A stretch of 64,000 bases of DNA, from the NCBI GenBank assembly GCA_023014485.1, contig JAJOZX010000997.1:251001-315000 (forward strand), given 5' to 3'. Below the pieces are notes generated by a model. That model was not told where the DNA came from, did not search any database, and saw only the letters and a list, made by a program, of their open reading frames with translations. Origin of the DNA: Bathynomus jamesi (lineage: Eukaryota; Arthropoda; Malacostraca; Isopoda; Cirolanidae). The translations under genes were made by a program, and so were the position numbers. Within the stretch, counting starts at the first letter, position 1. The number at the start of each line of letters is the position of its first letter. Positions 1 through 11,466 of this stretch are shown piece after piece.

Positions 1-86
1 ATTTTGGCCAATCATTGTACGAGAAAAGGTGTTAAAAAAAATAGATCGCTAAAATGAGTGAATGATCGTTAAATGAGGGATACCTG
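1..86. mobile_element. Right end of a Tigger/pogo-like DNA element (cut by window edge)
   Basis: The complement of this end reads CAGGTATCCCTCATTTAACG and is followed by TA at 87-88. A CAG-type terminus flanked by TA is the usual form of Tigger/pogo (Tc1-mariner superfamily) ends. The Tigger MITE at 23281-23739 has a similar terminus (CAGGTAAACCTCG). The other end lies outside the window, so completeness cannot be judged. No coding sequence is seen. Confidence 0.45.
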
Positions 87-151
87 TATCACTGTACAAA
101 GCATGAAAAAGTAGCAGAAAAAACCAAGAATTATCACCAATTAAATAACTA

Positions 152-348
152 AGGTTAATTGAATGCCTGGTTAGGTCAATTGAATGCCTGGTTAGGTCAA
201 TTGAATGGCCAGTTAGGTCAACTGTATGCCTTTGGAGATTGGTTAGGTTAAGTTGTAGTATTTTTGTTAAAATTAAGGAAAATATCATTACAACTTAACC
301 AATCATCAAGGGCATTCAGTTGACCTAACTGGGCATTCAATTGACCTA
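152..348. repeat. 21-bp tandem repeat with inverted copies (hairpin)
   Basis: About four units of GGTTAGGTCAATTGAATGCC(T) run from 152 to 230, and about two units lie in opposite orientation at 310-348 (GGCATTCAGTTGACCTAACT). The two blocks could form a hairpin with a loop of about 80 bases. Translated on the minus strand the repeat gives an iterated HSIDLTR heptad, but nothing supports it being a gene. Confidence 0.7.
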
Positions 349-359
349 CACAAGTACTG

Positions 360-630
360 TAGATAGATCACAGCACTGCATTATCACATGCTCATACTAC
401 AATAATAATTTAAAAAAAAAATGATGAACTTTGATATAATTGCAAGTTTCATACACAATGTTGGAATTTAGAGTGAGAAATGGTGCGATTTTAAACCTGG
501 GATAGAGCCAGGTTTAAATTTGATTGGCTGGATGTCATGAGAGCTCTTGGTGCTTGGTGATTGGTTGATGTCCACCATGTTGATCATGGTGGCGACAGTG
601 GCAAACTTGAATTTTTTCTAACATAATTTC
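360..630. other. Intergenic stretch with two small hairpins; hAT-1 target site
   Basis: No open frame of note. Two short perfect-arm hairpins are visible: TAAACCTGG/CCAGGTTTA near 494-518 and TCCACCATG/CATGGTGG near 569-592. The stretch ends with ATAATTTC (623-630), the left copy of the hAT-1 target-site duplication. Confidence 0.5.
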
Positions 631-1187
631 TAGGGGTGCACCGATTAATTGGTATCAGCACCTGGCATGCTGATTATTTTCCTAATATCGGCTGATTAAT
701 TAGTATCGGCAAGCTTGGCATAGGTAGTGTCGACTGGGGCGAATTGGGTCACCAAATGGGAAATGATTTTTTTGCTGATGCGACATTCTTAAAACTATAA
801 TTAAAATTGTTTCTAGTTTTTACCACTAAATCACAAAACTTTAACCTTTTGTGTCTCTTTTTTTTAAATCCAGCAGTTAGGAACATCAAAATCATTTTAC
901 ACTGAGTCGCATGTATAGAAGACACAATTTTTAGCAAAAAACTACCTTATTTCAACCGAAATAAACTTCATTAACCAACATAAATGATTAAGACAACACC
1001 GAAATGAAGCTTTATTGAAAACACATCCTGGTAAAAAACAATCAAATTCTTCAAAGTAGCTAGCTATGGTAGCTATCTTCATATAAAAATATTTTCCTTA
1101 AAATAACTAAAAATTAACTTTTTAAAAATGGTTTATTTATTCAATATATTCCTTACAGCTGCTTGAAGTGTTGGAAATTTTTTATTT

Positions 1188-3824
1188 TTATTTTAAAAAT
1201 TTCATGTTACAATGAATTAATGCCAATTGTTCCCCATGTTCGGGCGTTAATTTGTTTCTCTTGGATTCGTAGATATTTCCTCCTGTGCTGAACAATCTTT
1301 CACTATAAACTGAAGAGGGAGGAGCGCACAGATATTTTTTGACCATTTTGCAGAGTGTAGTTAGCTGTTGTTCATTTTCTGTTGATTTCTTTCCATGTTT
1401 GCCCATATCATAATTGTTCCACCAATGAAATGGACATTCTTTCTTTGCTATTGCAGGAAGTGATAGGTAGAAATCAACTTCTTCTTTCCTGAAATAAATA
1501 GAAAATACATACAATCATGCAGTGTTACGTTACATTACATAAATAATTTAAATATAAAGTCACCTAAAAAAAAAATGTTGCTAACCATTTTATCTTTTTG
1601 TCTTTAATAAGTTGTTTGTGGATTGATTTCGACTTTTTTGTAACCCTTTTTGACTGTTCCAAGTTGCTTTCCCCTTCTTCAAAAAATTTATATATATCAT
1701 CTTGCATTCTTAGCTTTTTTAAGGGTGAACCTGAGGTTGTCGACTCAGCATCTGATCCAGAAGCAGTAGAACCAGAGTCTGAAAACTCTGAGTCAGTTAA
1801 ACTTGTGCTGTATTCTGTAATTTAAGTATAGCTATTAAAGTTCATACAACACTGGTAACTGTATGTCATAAAACCTAATGATTTTTTTTTTTTTGAGATT
1901 TTAGTTTAAATCTGAAAAAAATCAACTTTGCCAATAAGAATAAATCACTTTAGTGCACCAATTTACTTTGTAATTTAAAAAATAAGGAAATAGATGAACT
2001 AATTTTGAAGGAACATTAGATCTATTTATTTTAAATAACAATGAATAGGTATTTTGGCTAATGAAAATAACTACTGACTGAGTTAAAAAGTTAATATCCT
2101 AAACCCTAGAATCAATTTAAAAAAAATTATGAAAATAAAATTGTAATCTGGGAAAATAAGAATAAAATATAAATATTATTTGACTTACCATCAGTTTTTG
2201 GTTTTGCAAATTTGTCTGAAGCATTATATAGTTCTGTTAGGGCTCTCTCCTTGTCTTCTGATGTAACAAAATATTTCATTTTGAACCGTGGATCGAGTAC
2301 TGTTGCTAGGATTAGTTTAGATTCTTCTTTATACTTGTTAAATCTTTCTTTAAAACTACCTCTGACTTCCTCAAGAATGGTTTGAATACCTTTGACATTT
2401 GTCACAGCAAAATCCAGATATTTTTCCATTGATACAATAAAAGGAATGACTTGAGAAATTAATGCATCTGCAAAGCTCATCTCTTTGGTCGCTACTTCAA
2501 ACTGTTTGAGAACCATGACAAGTGTTTCGGCAAGCTCCCATTGGTCATCTGTTAAGCAAGTATGCTTTTTCCCTATACAATATAGGATTATTGCTTTCTT
2601 TTGCTCAACAATGCGTGCTAGCATATAATAGGTGCTATTCCACCTAGTTGATACGTCTTGGATGATAGCATGCTGCGGTAATTTAATTTCATTTTGTATT
2701 TCCTTTAAAGCATCTCGTGCTGAACTAGAGTGATGGAAATGAGTTGCCAAATTTCGTACAACCGCAAGCATGTCCTTTACGCTTCTTTGTTCTTTAATAA
2801 CTTTATCTTGTATGCATAATTGAAGTGTATGTATAACACAACAAAATGAGGAGTCTTCTAGGCCACTCTCTCTAATAGCAACTTTCATATTTGCCGCATT
2901 ATCGGTTACGATCATCTGTATCTTTTCCTTATTGATGTTCCATTTTTTGAGGGAGTCTGTTAAAAACTTTGCTATTTTAACTCCAGTATGTGAGCCTTCA
3001 AAATGGGACATTTGTAGAACAGCTTGCTCAGGTCCAAACTCCTCATTTATCCAGTGGGCTGTTAAGCTATAAAACGAATGCAGACTATGACTAGCCGTCC
3101 ATCCATCTGTAGTAAGGCTGACATATGACGCATTATCAAGCTTGGTACGTAGAGTAGTTTCCAATTTTTGGTAAATGAAGGGGATGACACTTTCTGCAAA
3201 ATGCTTTCTCGATGGTATAGTGTATCTAGGCTCAAGATGGCTTATCAAATTTTTAAAGCCAATGTCTTCTACAACTGAGTAGGGTTGCAGATCGTAGCAG
3301 ATCATTTCTCCAATCTTCAAAGTAATAACTCTAGCTCTATTATCATCCAATGATGATTGTAACAGAGTTTTATCTTGACTTGTTAACTTGCTGTCTGATG
3401 ATTGTAGTTCATGTACTTCTGGTTCTACATGTTCAAATTCTGATATAGTTTCTTCTAATGATTTCCTATTGGAGGGGCCTGGTTTTTCCAACGAAACTAT
3501 CTCAGTTTTTCTATCTTTATTTGATGATTCGTCACTTGGAGAGTCAGTAACTTTCTTTGACAGAAAAGTGGACATGAGTATGCTTTGACTTGTTAGTGAT
3601 GTTTTTTTACTGGATGCTGTTGCTTGTTGAGAGCTTCAAGTTTGTTAAAAAGAGCTTTGTGCTGAGACTTAAGATGGCTTCTGAGGTTTGATGTAGTCAT
3701 TTTTGTGTTTCCTTTCCTCCTCTGGATATAAGCGCACCACATACTTTACACTTTGCTTTGCTATTATCTTCTGAACAGATGGCAAAAAATCCCAAATTGG
3801 GCTGGTTTTGGAAGATTTAGACAT
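1188..3824 (-). pseudogene. hAT-1 transposase (BED finger + RNase H fold + hATC), spliced and decayed
   Basis: It would catalyse cut-and-paste transposition of hAT-1. The start at 3824 opens a BED-type zinc finger region (W..F, C..C, then HL...H) that needs frame changes to be read. The main exon (3575 to about 2189) has TTDGWT (first Asp, about residue 156), IVTDNAANM (second Asp), the C..HTLQL motif and TRWNSTYY. It ends at a GTAAGT donor. An exon at 1814-1586 carries an acidic Ser-rich linker, and an exon at 1488-1188 carries the hATC dimerisation region with SERLFSTGG, including the catalytic Glu. The order is typical of hAT transposases of 600-700 residues. Frameshifts in the BED exon make it a pseudogene. 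The exon limits are read from AG/GT sites and are inferred. Confidence 0.85.
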
Positions 3825-3833
3825 AGCTCATAT

Positions 3834-5080
3834 TAGTGTTGTAAAATTCTCGGGAATAATCTTTAGGAGAATATTCTCTGAACCGAGAATTTTTGATAAT
3901 TTTCTTTTATAGAATATTTGAGGGGTTTTCAACTATTCTGATACAACTTAACTTCAGTTCCTGTCAAAATGGAGAAATTCTAAGTCAGAAGTGAATGATA
4001 GGATGAGTGAAGAAATAAATAAACTAACTAATTTATATTAGTACTGTATTTTAGTAACTATATATCAGAACGTATTTATTAGCTATTGTTATGGTTCCCG
4101 TTATACAGTTACAGGTAAAACCGTAGCGATATGTATATTGAAATATAAAAGACAAACCGGAAAACACCCAATTATATCATACCACAATCACAACTGCCAT
4201 TATAAGAACTAGATTGCCAATTCCACATAACACATATCACTAACTCACACAGCTATATCAGTATGTACGGTATTTTAGTAACTACGGTATATCAAAATAT
4301 ATTTTAGTAACTATATCAGTATGTATTTTAGTAACTATATTAGTAATTATTTAAGTAACTGCAATAGTATGTATTTTAGTATCTATACCAGTATGTATGT
4401 ATGGATTTGTATGTATGTAGGCTATGTATGGACTTTTTATTATACCTAACGTAAATTTCCCCTACCTTATCAAGGTTTCCCTGTTCCCTTAAGGAACAAG
4501 AAAATCATGTGTAGATGCTTGCTCTATTTGCTATAATGTTATAAAATAGGGTACTATATTTTTGTTGTAAATAACCAAATAATATTAAAAAGACAATACT
4601 AATATTCAATCTTAAATGTATAAATTTAAAAACAAATTTGAAATAATTTTGAATGATTCAAGCTGATCAAGCAGTTATAAATAATGCTAAGCTTAAGAAA
4701 ACCAGTTTAATAACACTTTCAATTTGTTATTCAAATCATTATCCAAAATGGCAAAAAAAAATACTTCAAAAAGAACTACCTGGCCTACCATAAAAGGCTC
4801 AACAGACAATATCGCAATCACATGTAGATACTTTCTTTTGCTATACACAACCACAACTAACCAAGGAAATAATTTGCCATCCTTTATATAGGTACTATTT
4901 TCTCCCAAATCCGGAGTATTCCAGAATGTTCTGGAATCATCTAGAATATTCTAAGACATTCTAGAAAGTTCCATAAGGTTCTGAAATATTCTAGAATTCT
5001 ATAAAAAGCTGTAAAACAATCAAAAACTCTCTTAAAACAAAGAAAATTCTCAAATATTCTCAGTGAATAATATTTTGGAG
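3834..5080. mobile_element. hAT-2 family copy a, internally deleted, right end truncated
   Basis: It begins TAGTGTTGTAAAATTCTCGG and follows copy b (6962) for about 180 bases. Its right half (from about 4490) matches copy c at 40830-41045 and 42050-42400, including the AGAATATTCTAGAA-rich tail. It stops after ATAATATTTTGGAG, about 40 bases before the terminus seen in copies b and c. No target-site duplication is found. It lies inside hAT-1, just upstream of that element's transposase start. It contains no transposase. Confidence 0.75.
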
Positions 5081-5416
5081 TATCAATAAAAAACTTTTAT
5101 TAAAAAACAAAAAACAAGCTCACATCGCTAATTAAGTAATAAGTTTTTATTATAGTAAATAAAAGTAAATAATAAATAATGTAATATTAATTAATATACA
5201 TTACATTGGGTTATACTTATAATGTTTCTAAATTGATGCCGATTAATCTGTGTTAGCCGATTAATTGGTATCGGCTGATTAATCAGTATCGGAAAAATTG
5301 AGGTATCGGTGCATCACTAATAATTTCCTTAAACTTCACCATAAAATGATATTTCCCCAGTATATAATTAATTGTAGTGTGATGTACATGTATTTCTAAA
5401 GTTGAAAAGGTAGCGT

Positions 5417-6238
5417 ATGTTTATAAAGCTGCATAATAGCCAAACATATGGTACAGCCAATAGCTTTCATTGCCCCAGTTATGTCAAAGTGAAGGAAATT
5501 TTGGATAAGAAGTATAGGCAGGGAGTTTCCTTTCAAAGGGCTAGAGATATTTATAATTTTCAACATCCAGTTGGGTCTATTTCTTATGCTGGTGTAGCTT
5601 CATCTTCAATGACTAAGAATTCATGGAATGGTTCTGTGGTTCCTAGGAAGACCCTTTTTGAAAGAGAATTCTCAGGCTTTGGCCTCCCTCCAGAAGCAAA
5701 TTGAGTCTGTGGCTGATGAAATCAAATGGCTTAATGGTAGGCCTCATAATTTATCTGATTCCCAGCAGGATAGGGTTGGAGAACCTTCCTTGTCCTCTGG
5801 TACTTCAGCTATTCCCTGTGCTTTGTCAGACATTAGTAGTAGGAGTAAAGCAATACCTAAAGATATTGATAGTCAGGCATTTCGAAAGTTTATGCTCAAG
5901 GTTCAGAAGATCATTGGTAAAAATCCATCCCCTCAGCAATTGGCTAATAAGCTTCTTCAATATGCAACTGTCTCTCATTTTATTAATAAGAAGATTAGTA
6001 GTCAGGAAGGGTGAGCCTTGCTTATTAATAGTAATTGATCATGGTTCAAGTATTGCAATGGAACACGAGAGGTTTCCTGCCTAAGTTTCCTTCTTTGCAG
6101 CAACTGTTGTCAGAACTCTCCATCCACATTGCTGCACTACAGGAGACTTTTCTGAGCACTGATTTTACATTTACTCTTAGGAATTACTCCTTCCTACATA
6201 AAGATTGTAATTGGAATGGAGGTGGGGTTGCATCCTGA
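5417..6238 (+). pseudogene. LINE-A 5' part: end of gag-like ORF1 and start of APE endonuclease
   Basis: Two overlapping frames. The first (5417-6014, with a frame change near 5700) resembles the C-terminal part of a Jockey/I-type ORF1 gag protein: a FHCPSYVKVKEIL segment followed by a VSFQRARDIYNFQHP segment, which in this group follow the zinc knuckles. The second starts at 6035 with LQWNTRGFLPKFPSLQQLL and IAALQETFL, the N-terminus of an APE-type endonuclease; the E of LQET is a conserved active-site residue. It breaks off after about 65 residues where internal LINE sequence is deleted. The zinc knuckles are not seen upstream because hAT-1 abuts. Confidence 0.7.
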
Positions 6239-6480
6239 AACCAAGATAACAGTGTTCAGTTGTTGTTCATATCATATAATCTGAAATAATAGTCATTTGA
6301 TTGGATGGAGGAAGGCGAGTCTAACACGTGTTAAAAAATGAGAGCTATACAGTATTTAGTAAAAAAAATATGAAATATCAGATTTCATTTTCCTATCTTC
6401 ACCCTATATTAATTTTGATGGCCTGGCCCCCACCAATAAAAAATCCTGGCTATGCCCATGACCTACAGGCAGTAGCTACT
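6239..6480 (+). other. Non-coding joint inside LINE-A (deletion of most of the RT)
   Basis: This stretch has no open frame matching LINE sequence. It joins the truncated endonuclease to the late reverse transcriptase part beginning near 6485. The catalytic Y/FADD region of the RT should lie between them and is absent. The origin of the sequence is not recognised. Confidence 0.5.
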
Positions 6481-6961
6481 TGATTCTTTTCAAGATTGGT
6501 CTGAGTTATGGGGGCTCACCTTTTCGGAAGAAAAATCTTATTTGTTTTAAAAAATAACCAGTTCCTACTCCTGCCTCTTTATCCATGGGTGGTACCCCAG
6601 TAAAGCATACTTTTACTCATAAATTTTTATGGGTTCTTTGGGTTGCATCCCTTACATGGGGTCCACACATCACTTATATTCAAGAAAGATGTAAGGAAAG
6701 GATTAATTTAATGAAAGTTTTCTCTGGTAAATCAAAGGGGACAATAGGAAAACACTTTACACATTAATTAGGTCCCTTATTGATTATGCATCATTTTTAT
6801 ATGCTACTGCAGCTGAATGCCACCTCCAAAAACTCAATCATATTCAGTATGTGGGACTGTGAATAGCACTGGGGGCTCTGAAATGTACCCCTGTAGACAA
6901 GTTAGAAATTGAAGCTGGAGTCATGCCTCTTCACCTGAGATGGCAGATGTTGGGTTATAGG
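6481..6961 (+). pseudogene. LINE-A: late RT / thumb region
   Basis: Broken frames read DWSELWGLTFSEEKS, then a KFLWVLW-ASLTWGPHI segment, then SGKSKGT and LIDYAS. These correspond to the post-catalytic part of I/Jockey-group reverse transcriptases (W..KWGL.FS..KS, KFLG...D..LTW..HI). The frame is interrupted by hAT-2 copy b at 6962, whose 8-bp duplication GTTATAGG is 6954-6961. The sequence resumes at 10236. Confidence 0.7.
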
Positions 6962-7259
6962 TAATGTTGTAAAATTCTTGGGAATAATCTTTAGGAGAAT
7001 ATTCTCAAGAATTTTCTTGAGAATATTCTTCAAATCAAGAATTTTTGAGAATTTTCTTTTTTAGAACATCTGAGGGTTTTTTCAACTATTCCGATACAAC
7101 TTAACTTCAGTTCCTGTCAAAATGGAGAAATTCTAAGTCAGAAGTGAATGATAGGATGAGTGAAGAAATAAATAAATTAACTAATGCAAAAAATTTATTG
7201 AATCATTGCATAAAGACTGTATTTCAATTCAAAGTACAGTATTTACCAGGGATGGCAGT

Positions 7260-7860
7260 GATTAAATGAAAATGATTTAATCACCTGATTAAATCAATTG
7301 ATTTTTTTATGAAAAAATCATAATTTTTTATTTTTTTATTTTTCAAAAATTATATAGAAATTAATAAAATATATCTCGAAAGACACTTTGGAAATAAAAA
7401 AATTACCCCTTGTAATTATGTGTTCAATTTCAGTTTTTCAGTATCATAGCTTTTTTATGAAAATTCATGATTTTTTTTAATTATTTGATTTTTTCAAAAT
7501 TATATATAGAAATTAATAAAATATATCACACAGAACAGTTTAGAAAGAAAAAATATCCCTTGTAATGAAGTATTCAATTTCAGTTTTTCAGTATAATAGC
7601 TAATAAATAAAAAAAATTATTTTTATGAAAAAAATCATGATATTTTTTGATTTTTTTCAAAATTATGTGGAAATTAATAAAATATATCATACAAAACAGT
7701 TTAGAAACAAATAAAAAATATCACTTGTAATTAAGTGTTCAATTTCAGTTTTTCAGTATAATAGCTTTTTTATGAAAAACAGTTTTTTTTTTTATTTATT
7801 TGATTTTTTCAAAACTATATAGAAATTAATTATTGGTTACCCTGGTATTTACTCTGATTT
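7260..7860. repeat. AT-rich tandem array (~150-165 bp unit) within hAT-2 copy b
   Basis: Units contain TTCAATTTCAGTTTTTCAGT and AGAAATTAATAAAATATATC, recurring about every 150-165 bases. The same array occurs at 33400-34090 in copy c, so it is part of the element rather than a local expansion. No coding capacity is seen. Confidence 0.75.
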
Positions 7861-7939
7861 TAACAAAATTATTTCTGATTCTACTCATCAATCATTGCCT
7901 CATTGTCATTGAAAATAAAATTGTGCATAACTTTGTTAA

Positions 7940-9702
7940 CCCTTTTGCTGCGTCGCAGTTTGGAAATAACTTACTCCTAACAGTGCAGTTTTGATGGTAA
8001 AAAAATAAAATATGAAATTCAAACATTTTATTACATTTTTGCAATTATAAACTTACATAGCATTTGAAAAGTAAAATAAAAATATTAAAAAATAAAAAAA
8101 TAATTAATTACTTTTTAATTATTAAATGCGGAAGTCGACTATTGTCGACTGTATTACAATTTTCAACAGCATCACTGCGGTGAGCGACTTTAGTCACACC
8201 CTTTTTCTGACCTAGTTATTTGTTTCAGAACAGCTGCATACCTTTTTGTATACTTTCTTTGTGTGAAAAATTTCAAAACAAGGGACAACACATAATGCTG
8301 GTGTTCAAGGGCATTTGTTGCAAACATACGAGGTTTGTTTTCTTTTACACTCTCCCTTTCCTTTTTTGCTACATTTACTTGGAAGTATACTGCAAACAAC
8401 ACAGTTCAGCTTCATTTTTTTGTCTTCATTGCATACTGGAAAATGCCTCTCAACTAACCTATTTGCCATTGGTGTGTCCTCACCTTCCTTTTTCCTTTTA
8501 TTTGGATTGCCGTGAGTGGCATAACCTTCTAGCATACCATTTACTACTACTTCTCTGAATTTTTGGGGCAACATTTTGTCATTGGGGTTTTGAATATTAT
8601 AACAGATATTGCTGTTTACCAAAGCTACTTCGACTATAAAATGCCATATAGTTTGGTACCATTTCTTTGATTTTCTCTTGAAAGGATACATAGAACACAG
8701 TTGGTCGAATTTATCTACTCCCCCCATGAATTGATTATAAGCTTGTTGGATAGTAGGTTTATGAACCACTTTGTTTCCTATCTTTGAATTCACTTCAACT
8801 GGAGATATTCCTGTGTTGCCTACATTTGAAATCATGTTCACCTTTCCTGTATCTTGCCAGGAGGTAGCAATAAGTGATTTATTATAGTTTATCCATGTGG
8901 TTGGCAGATCACCTTTTTTTCCTTCCTTACATTAATTTTTTTCCATTTTAGTGGGCCTCCTACCTCCTCACCAGCATCTATATCAGTAAGTTCATCCTCT
9001 TCAGAATTCTCATTTGAAGAATTTGATTGTTCTACTTCTTCATCCTCTCCGTCTGTAGAGGAACTATCTGAGTCAGTAGCAGAAATCAATGCTTGAATCA
9101 TTTCATTTGAAAGGCGCTGCTTTTTCATCATGCTGGGGTATAAATCTGTAATATGAATGCAGTAGTTACTCAAAATGATTATTGAAAATAGTTTGGGAAT
9201 GGTCAAAGTTTATATAATATATAATCGTAAATTATATAAAAGCTTCTTCAAACTCGTTATAATAGGACTCATTTCAGAGCTAGGCTAACGTGTCTGCTTT
9301 GTACATGAAGTGAAATAGTTTATAAAGTAAATGTTAACAATTGGAAAGCATAATATAAAACTATATAAGTATGATATGAACATGTAAAAATATATATAAA
9401 ATGTAAAATGCAATAAGTATTCATTATTATAATAAAATAAAAATGACATAATAGAAAAACATGAATGCGAACTTAGTGAATCTTCCCTCACAATGACAGC
9501 TGCATACTGCCTCAAATCTAGCAAGCACTGACGTATATACTCCGAGCAAACAAAAAAAATGACTCAAATCTGAGTCGTGAGACTATTGTCGATTGTAGCA
9601 CTGAAAGGAAAAATTATTTCAGCAGTGTGGACTTTAGTTGATTGTCGCACTGAATGGTTAACTCTATTTGGGCGACAAATGTCGATCACCGCAGCAAAAG
9701 GG
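7940..9702 (-). mobile_element. piggyBac-like element, internally deleted, TTAA target site
   Basis: Ends are CCCTTTTGCTGCGTCGCAG and, on the complement, CCCTTTTGCTGCGGTGATCG, flanked by TTAA at 7936-7939 and 9703-9706, the hallmark target of piggyBac. Subterminal GTCGACTATTGTCGACTG-type repeats lie at both ends. The related hAT-2 copy c carries the corresponding unoccupied site near 41935-41965 (GTGCATAACTGTTTATACAAA), confirming the insertion point. The element is too short for an intact ~600-residue transposase and carries only its ends. Confidence 0.93.
8235..9206 (-). pseudogene. piggyBac transposase remnant (N-terminal acidic part joined to C-terminal part)
   Basis: The N-terminal piece (9206-8889) is rich in Asp, Glu and Ser, as usual for this family. 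The C-terminal piece (from about 8900) includes WQDTGKVNMISN, containing a candidate third catalytic Asp, followed by NQFMGGVDKFDQLCSMYP, the conserved MGGVD signature. A Cys-rich zinc-binding tail follows with CVVC, CNKC and C..CFEIFH. The central catalytic region with the first two Asp residues is missing, so a deletion joins the two parts with a frame change near 8889-8900. A TGA at 8305-8307 interrupts the Cys-rich tail in frame. It could not encode an active enzyme. Confidence 0.85.
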
Positions 9703-10235
9703 TTAATACAAAATTTCCCATCATGAAATTTTGTATGGTGTTATAACTAAATATTATGTAAATCTTAGTGACAGTGAATTTCTCGAGAGTGCGTGCACAT
9801 AATAAAATGCATATTATCCAAAATGGCAAAAAAAAGAAATATTTCAAAACGAACTACCTGCCATAAAAAACTCACAAGACAATTATCACAATCACATTTC
9901 ACAAGGAAATCACATGTAGATACTTGCTCTTGCTATATACAACCACAACTAACCAAGGAAACAATTTGCCATCCTTTATATACTATTTTCTCCCAATTCT
10001 GGAGTATTCTAGAATGTTCTGGAGTTGTCTAGAATATTCTCACACATTCTAGAAAGTTCCATAAGGTTCTGAAATATTCTAGAATTCTCTAAAAAGCTGC
10101 AAAACAATCTAAAAATGTTTTAAAATTTTAAAACTAAGAAAAAGAAAATTCTCGAATATTCTCAGCAAATAATATTTTGGAGAATATTCTCAGAATATTC
10201 TTGGAGAATGAGAATATTCTCACCTTGCATCACTA

Positions 10236-10556
10236 GTTATAGGTATATACCGGTAGGATGTTGTTTGACCATGTGGAGAACCACTGTATTAGAGAACTAT
10301 TTTATAACTTTTATTATTATATTTACTCCTCTCATCCTCATCCCTACCATTTGTTGGGAGAATTAGGAAGCTCCTTGCAACCTTGGAAGCTCCCTATCAT
10401 TATCTCACCACAACTTGTCTTTCTTGGAATTATGTACTTCCTCCATTCAATGCATTCTTCCATTTGGAATTGTCATCTTATGCCATAAATGTTACCTCTC
10501 CAGTAGTATTCCAGTCATTATTTTCTGAACTGGTTCAGACATTGTTACCTGCAACT
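10236..10556 (+). pseudogene. LINE-A: segment between RT and RNase H
   Basis: LINE-A sequence resumes directly after hAT-2 copy b; its first 8 bases are the target-site duplication. Short broken frames are visible but no strong motif, as expected for the weakly conserved linker before RNase H. It is cut at 10557 by the Sola-like element, whose 4-bp duplication AACT is 10553-10556. Assignment rests on position and continuity with the RNase H segment at 17931. Confidence 0.55.
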
Positions 10557-11023
10557 GGGTCATTCCATGTCAAGTCAGCCACCTAAAACACTCACCCCTT
10601 TCAATTTTGCTCATACTTGGCACAATAGCAGATATACATGCCAAACTTAAATTCCCAAATTATTAGAGCTGACTGACCTTTGGTTACTGAGATACAAGGT
10701 CACAAAGTTGTGACATTTTGACCTTTTTTGCGTTAAATGACTATTTTCAAAACGGTGTAACTAAAAAACTATTAAAGCTAGAGCATTGATTTTGGTCTCA
10801 TTTTAAAGCTCTTTAGTAGCCCCTTGTTTATTGTCTCTTGTTAAATATCTCTACTGAAAAATAAAAAAATCCCTTCAAAAGTTGACCTTTGACCTTGAAT
10901 AAAAAAAAAATACCTTCTCCTAAAAAATTCAATTTTTTTACATTAATACCTTGAGTCATGTACAACAAAATCCCAAGAAGCTGTAAGTGGCTGATAACTA
11001 GTTCAATGTATAAAAAATAATGA

Positions 11024-11466
11024 ATTCAAGCAACATTTTGAAAAAAGTCATTTTATACAAAAATTGTCAAAAAGTCATGACTTTGTGACCTTGTATGTCA
11101 GTAACCATTTTTGTCTAAGGTCAGCTCAATCTCTTACAAATACAACCCATATCTACATACTATCTGCAGCCTTCTACAAACAAGCAAATGCTTATTTTTA
11201 AATATTTGTTCTTTACCCACCTCACCTGTATGTTGTGCATGTATGTGATGGTTTTCAGTAGTTGACAAGATTCTTGTGGGCCACCCAATTTATTGTGATT
11301 TCTAGTAGAGAAAACAATTTTTAATGTATACCTAGATAGCTACCTAATTAACAAATACAAGTAACATATTAAAATGTACATACAATATGTATAGGTATAG
11401 TGCTCATTGATTTCCATTTATCACAACTTAAAATGTATGCAGTGTATATATAGTTACATGACCATT
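11024..11466. other. Subterminal non-coding region of Sola-like S1
   Basis: AT-rich, between the left TIR and the stop of the transposase. No ORF, tandem repeat or second insertion is recognised. Confidence 0.5.

Larger units (their letters stand above)
631..5319 (-). mobile_element. hAT-1: full-length hAT transposon with 8-bp TSD
   Basis: The left end reads TAGGGGTGCACCGATTAATT and the complement of the right end reads TAGTGATGCACCGAT. The element is flanked by a perfect 8-bp duplication ATAATTTC (623-630 and 5320-5327), the length expected for hAT. Subterminal copies of GCCGATTAATTGGTATCGG occur at both ends (about 640-710 and 5237-5310), as in many hAT elements. The transposase lies on the minus strand at about 1188-3824. 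A truncated hAT-2 copy (3834-5080) sits upstream of the transposase start. Confidence 0.92.
6962..10235. mobile_element. hAT-2 family copy b, non-autonomous, with 8-bp TSD
   Basis: It begins TAATGTTGTAAAATTC and the complement of the right end is TAGTGATGCAAGGTGAGAAT. A perfect 8-bp duplication GTTATAGG flanks it (6954-6961, 10236-10243). Terminal regions are rich in GAGAATATTCTC palindromes. The interior holds an AT-rich tandem array (7260-7860) and a piggyBac insertion (7940-9702). No hAT-2 transposase remains; the related autonomous copy c is at 29190-42448. Confidence 0.9.

Noticed and set aside
4440..4700. Separate element suggested by a stretch shared with 40830-41045
   Set aside because: Both stretches are the right part of the same hAT-2 family (copies a and c), so no extra element is needed.
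10258..10586. Two overlapping plus-strand ORFs of 67-76 codons
   Set aside because: They span the junction between LINE-A and the Sola-like TIR and follow LINE-A linker sequence; no independent gene.
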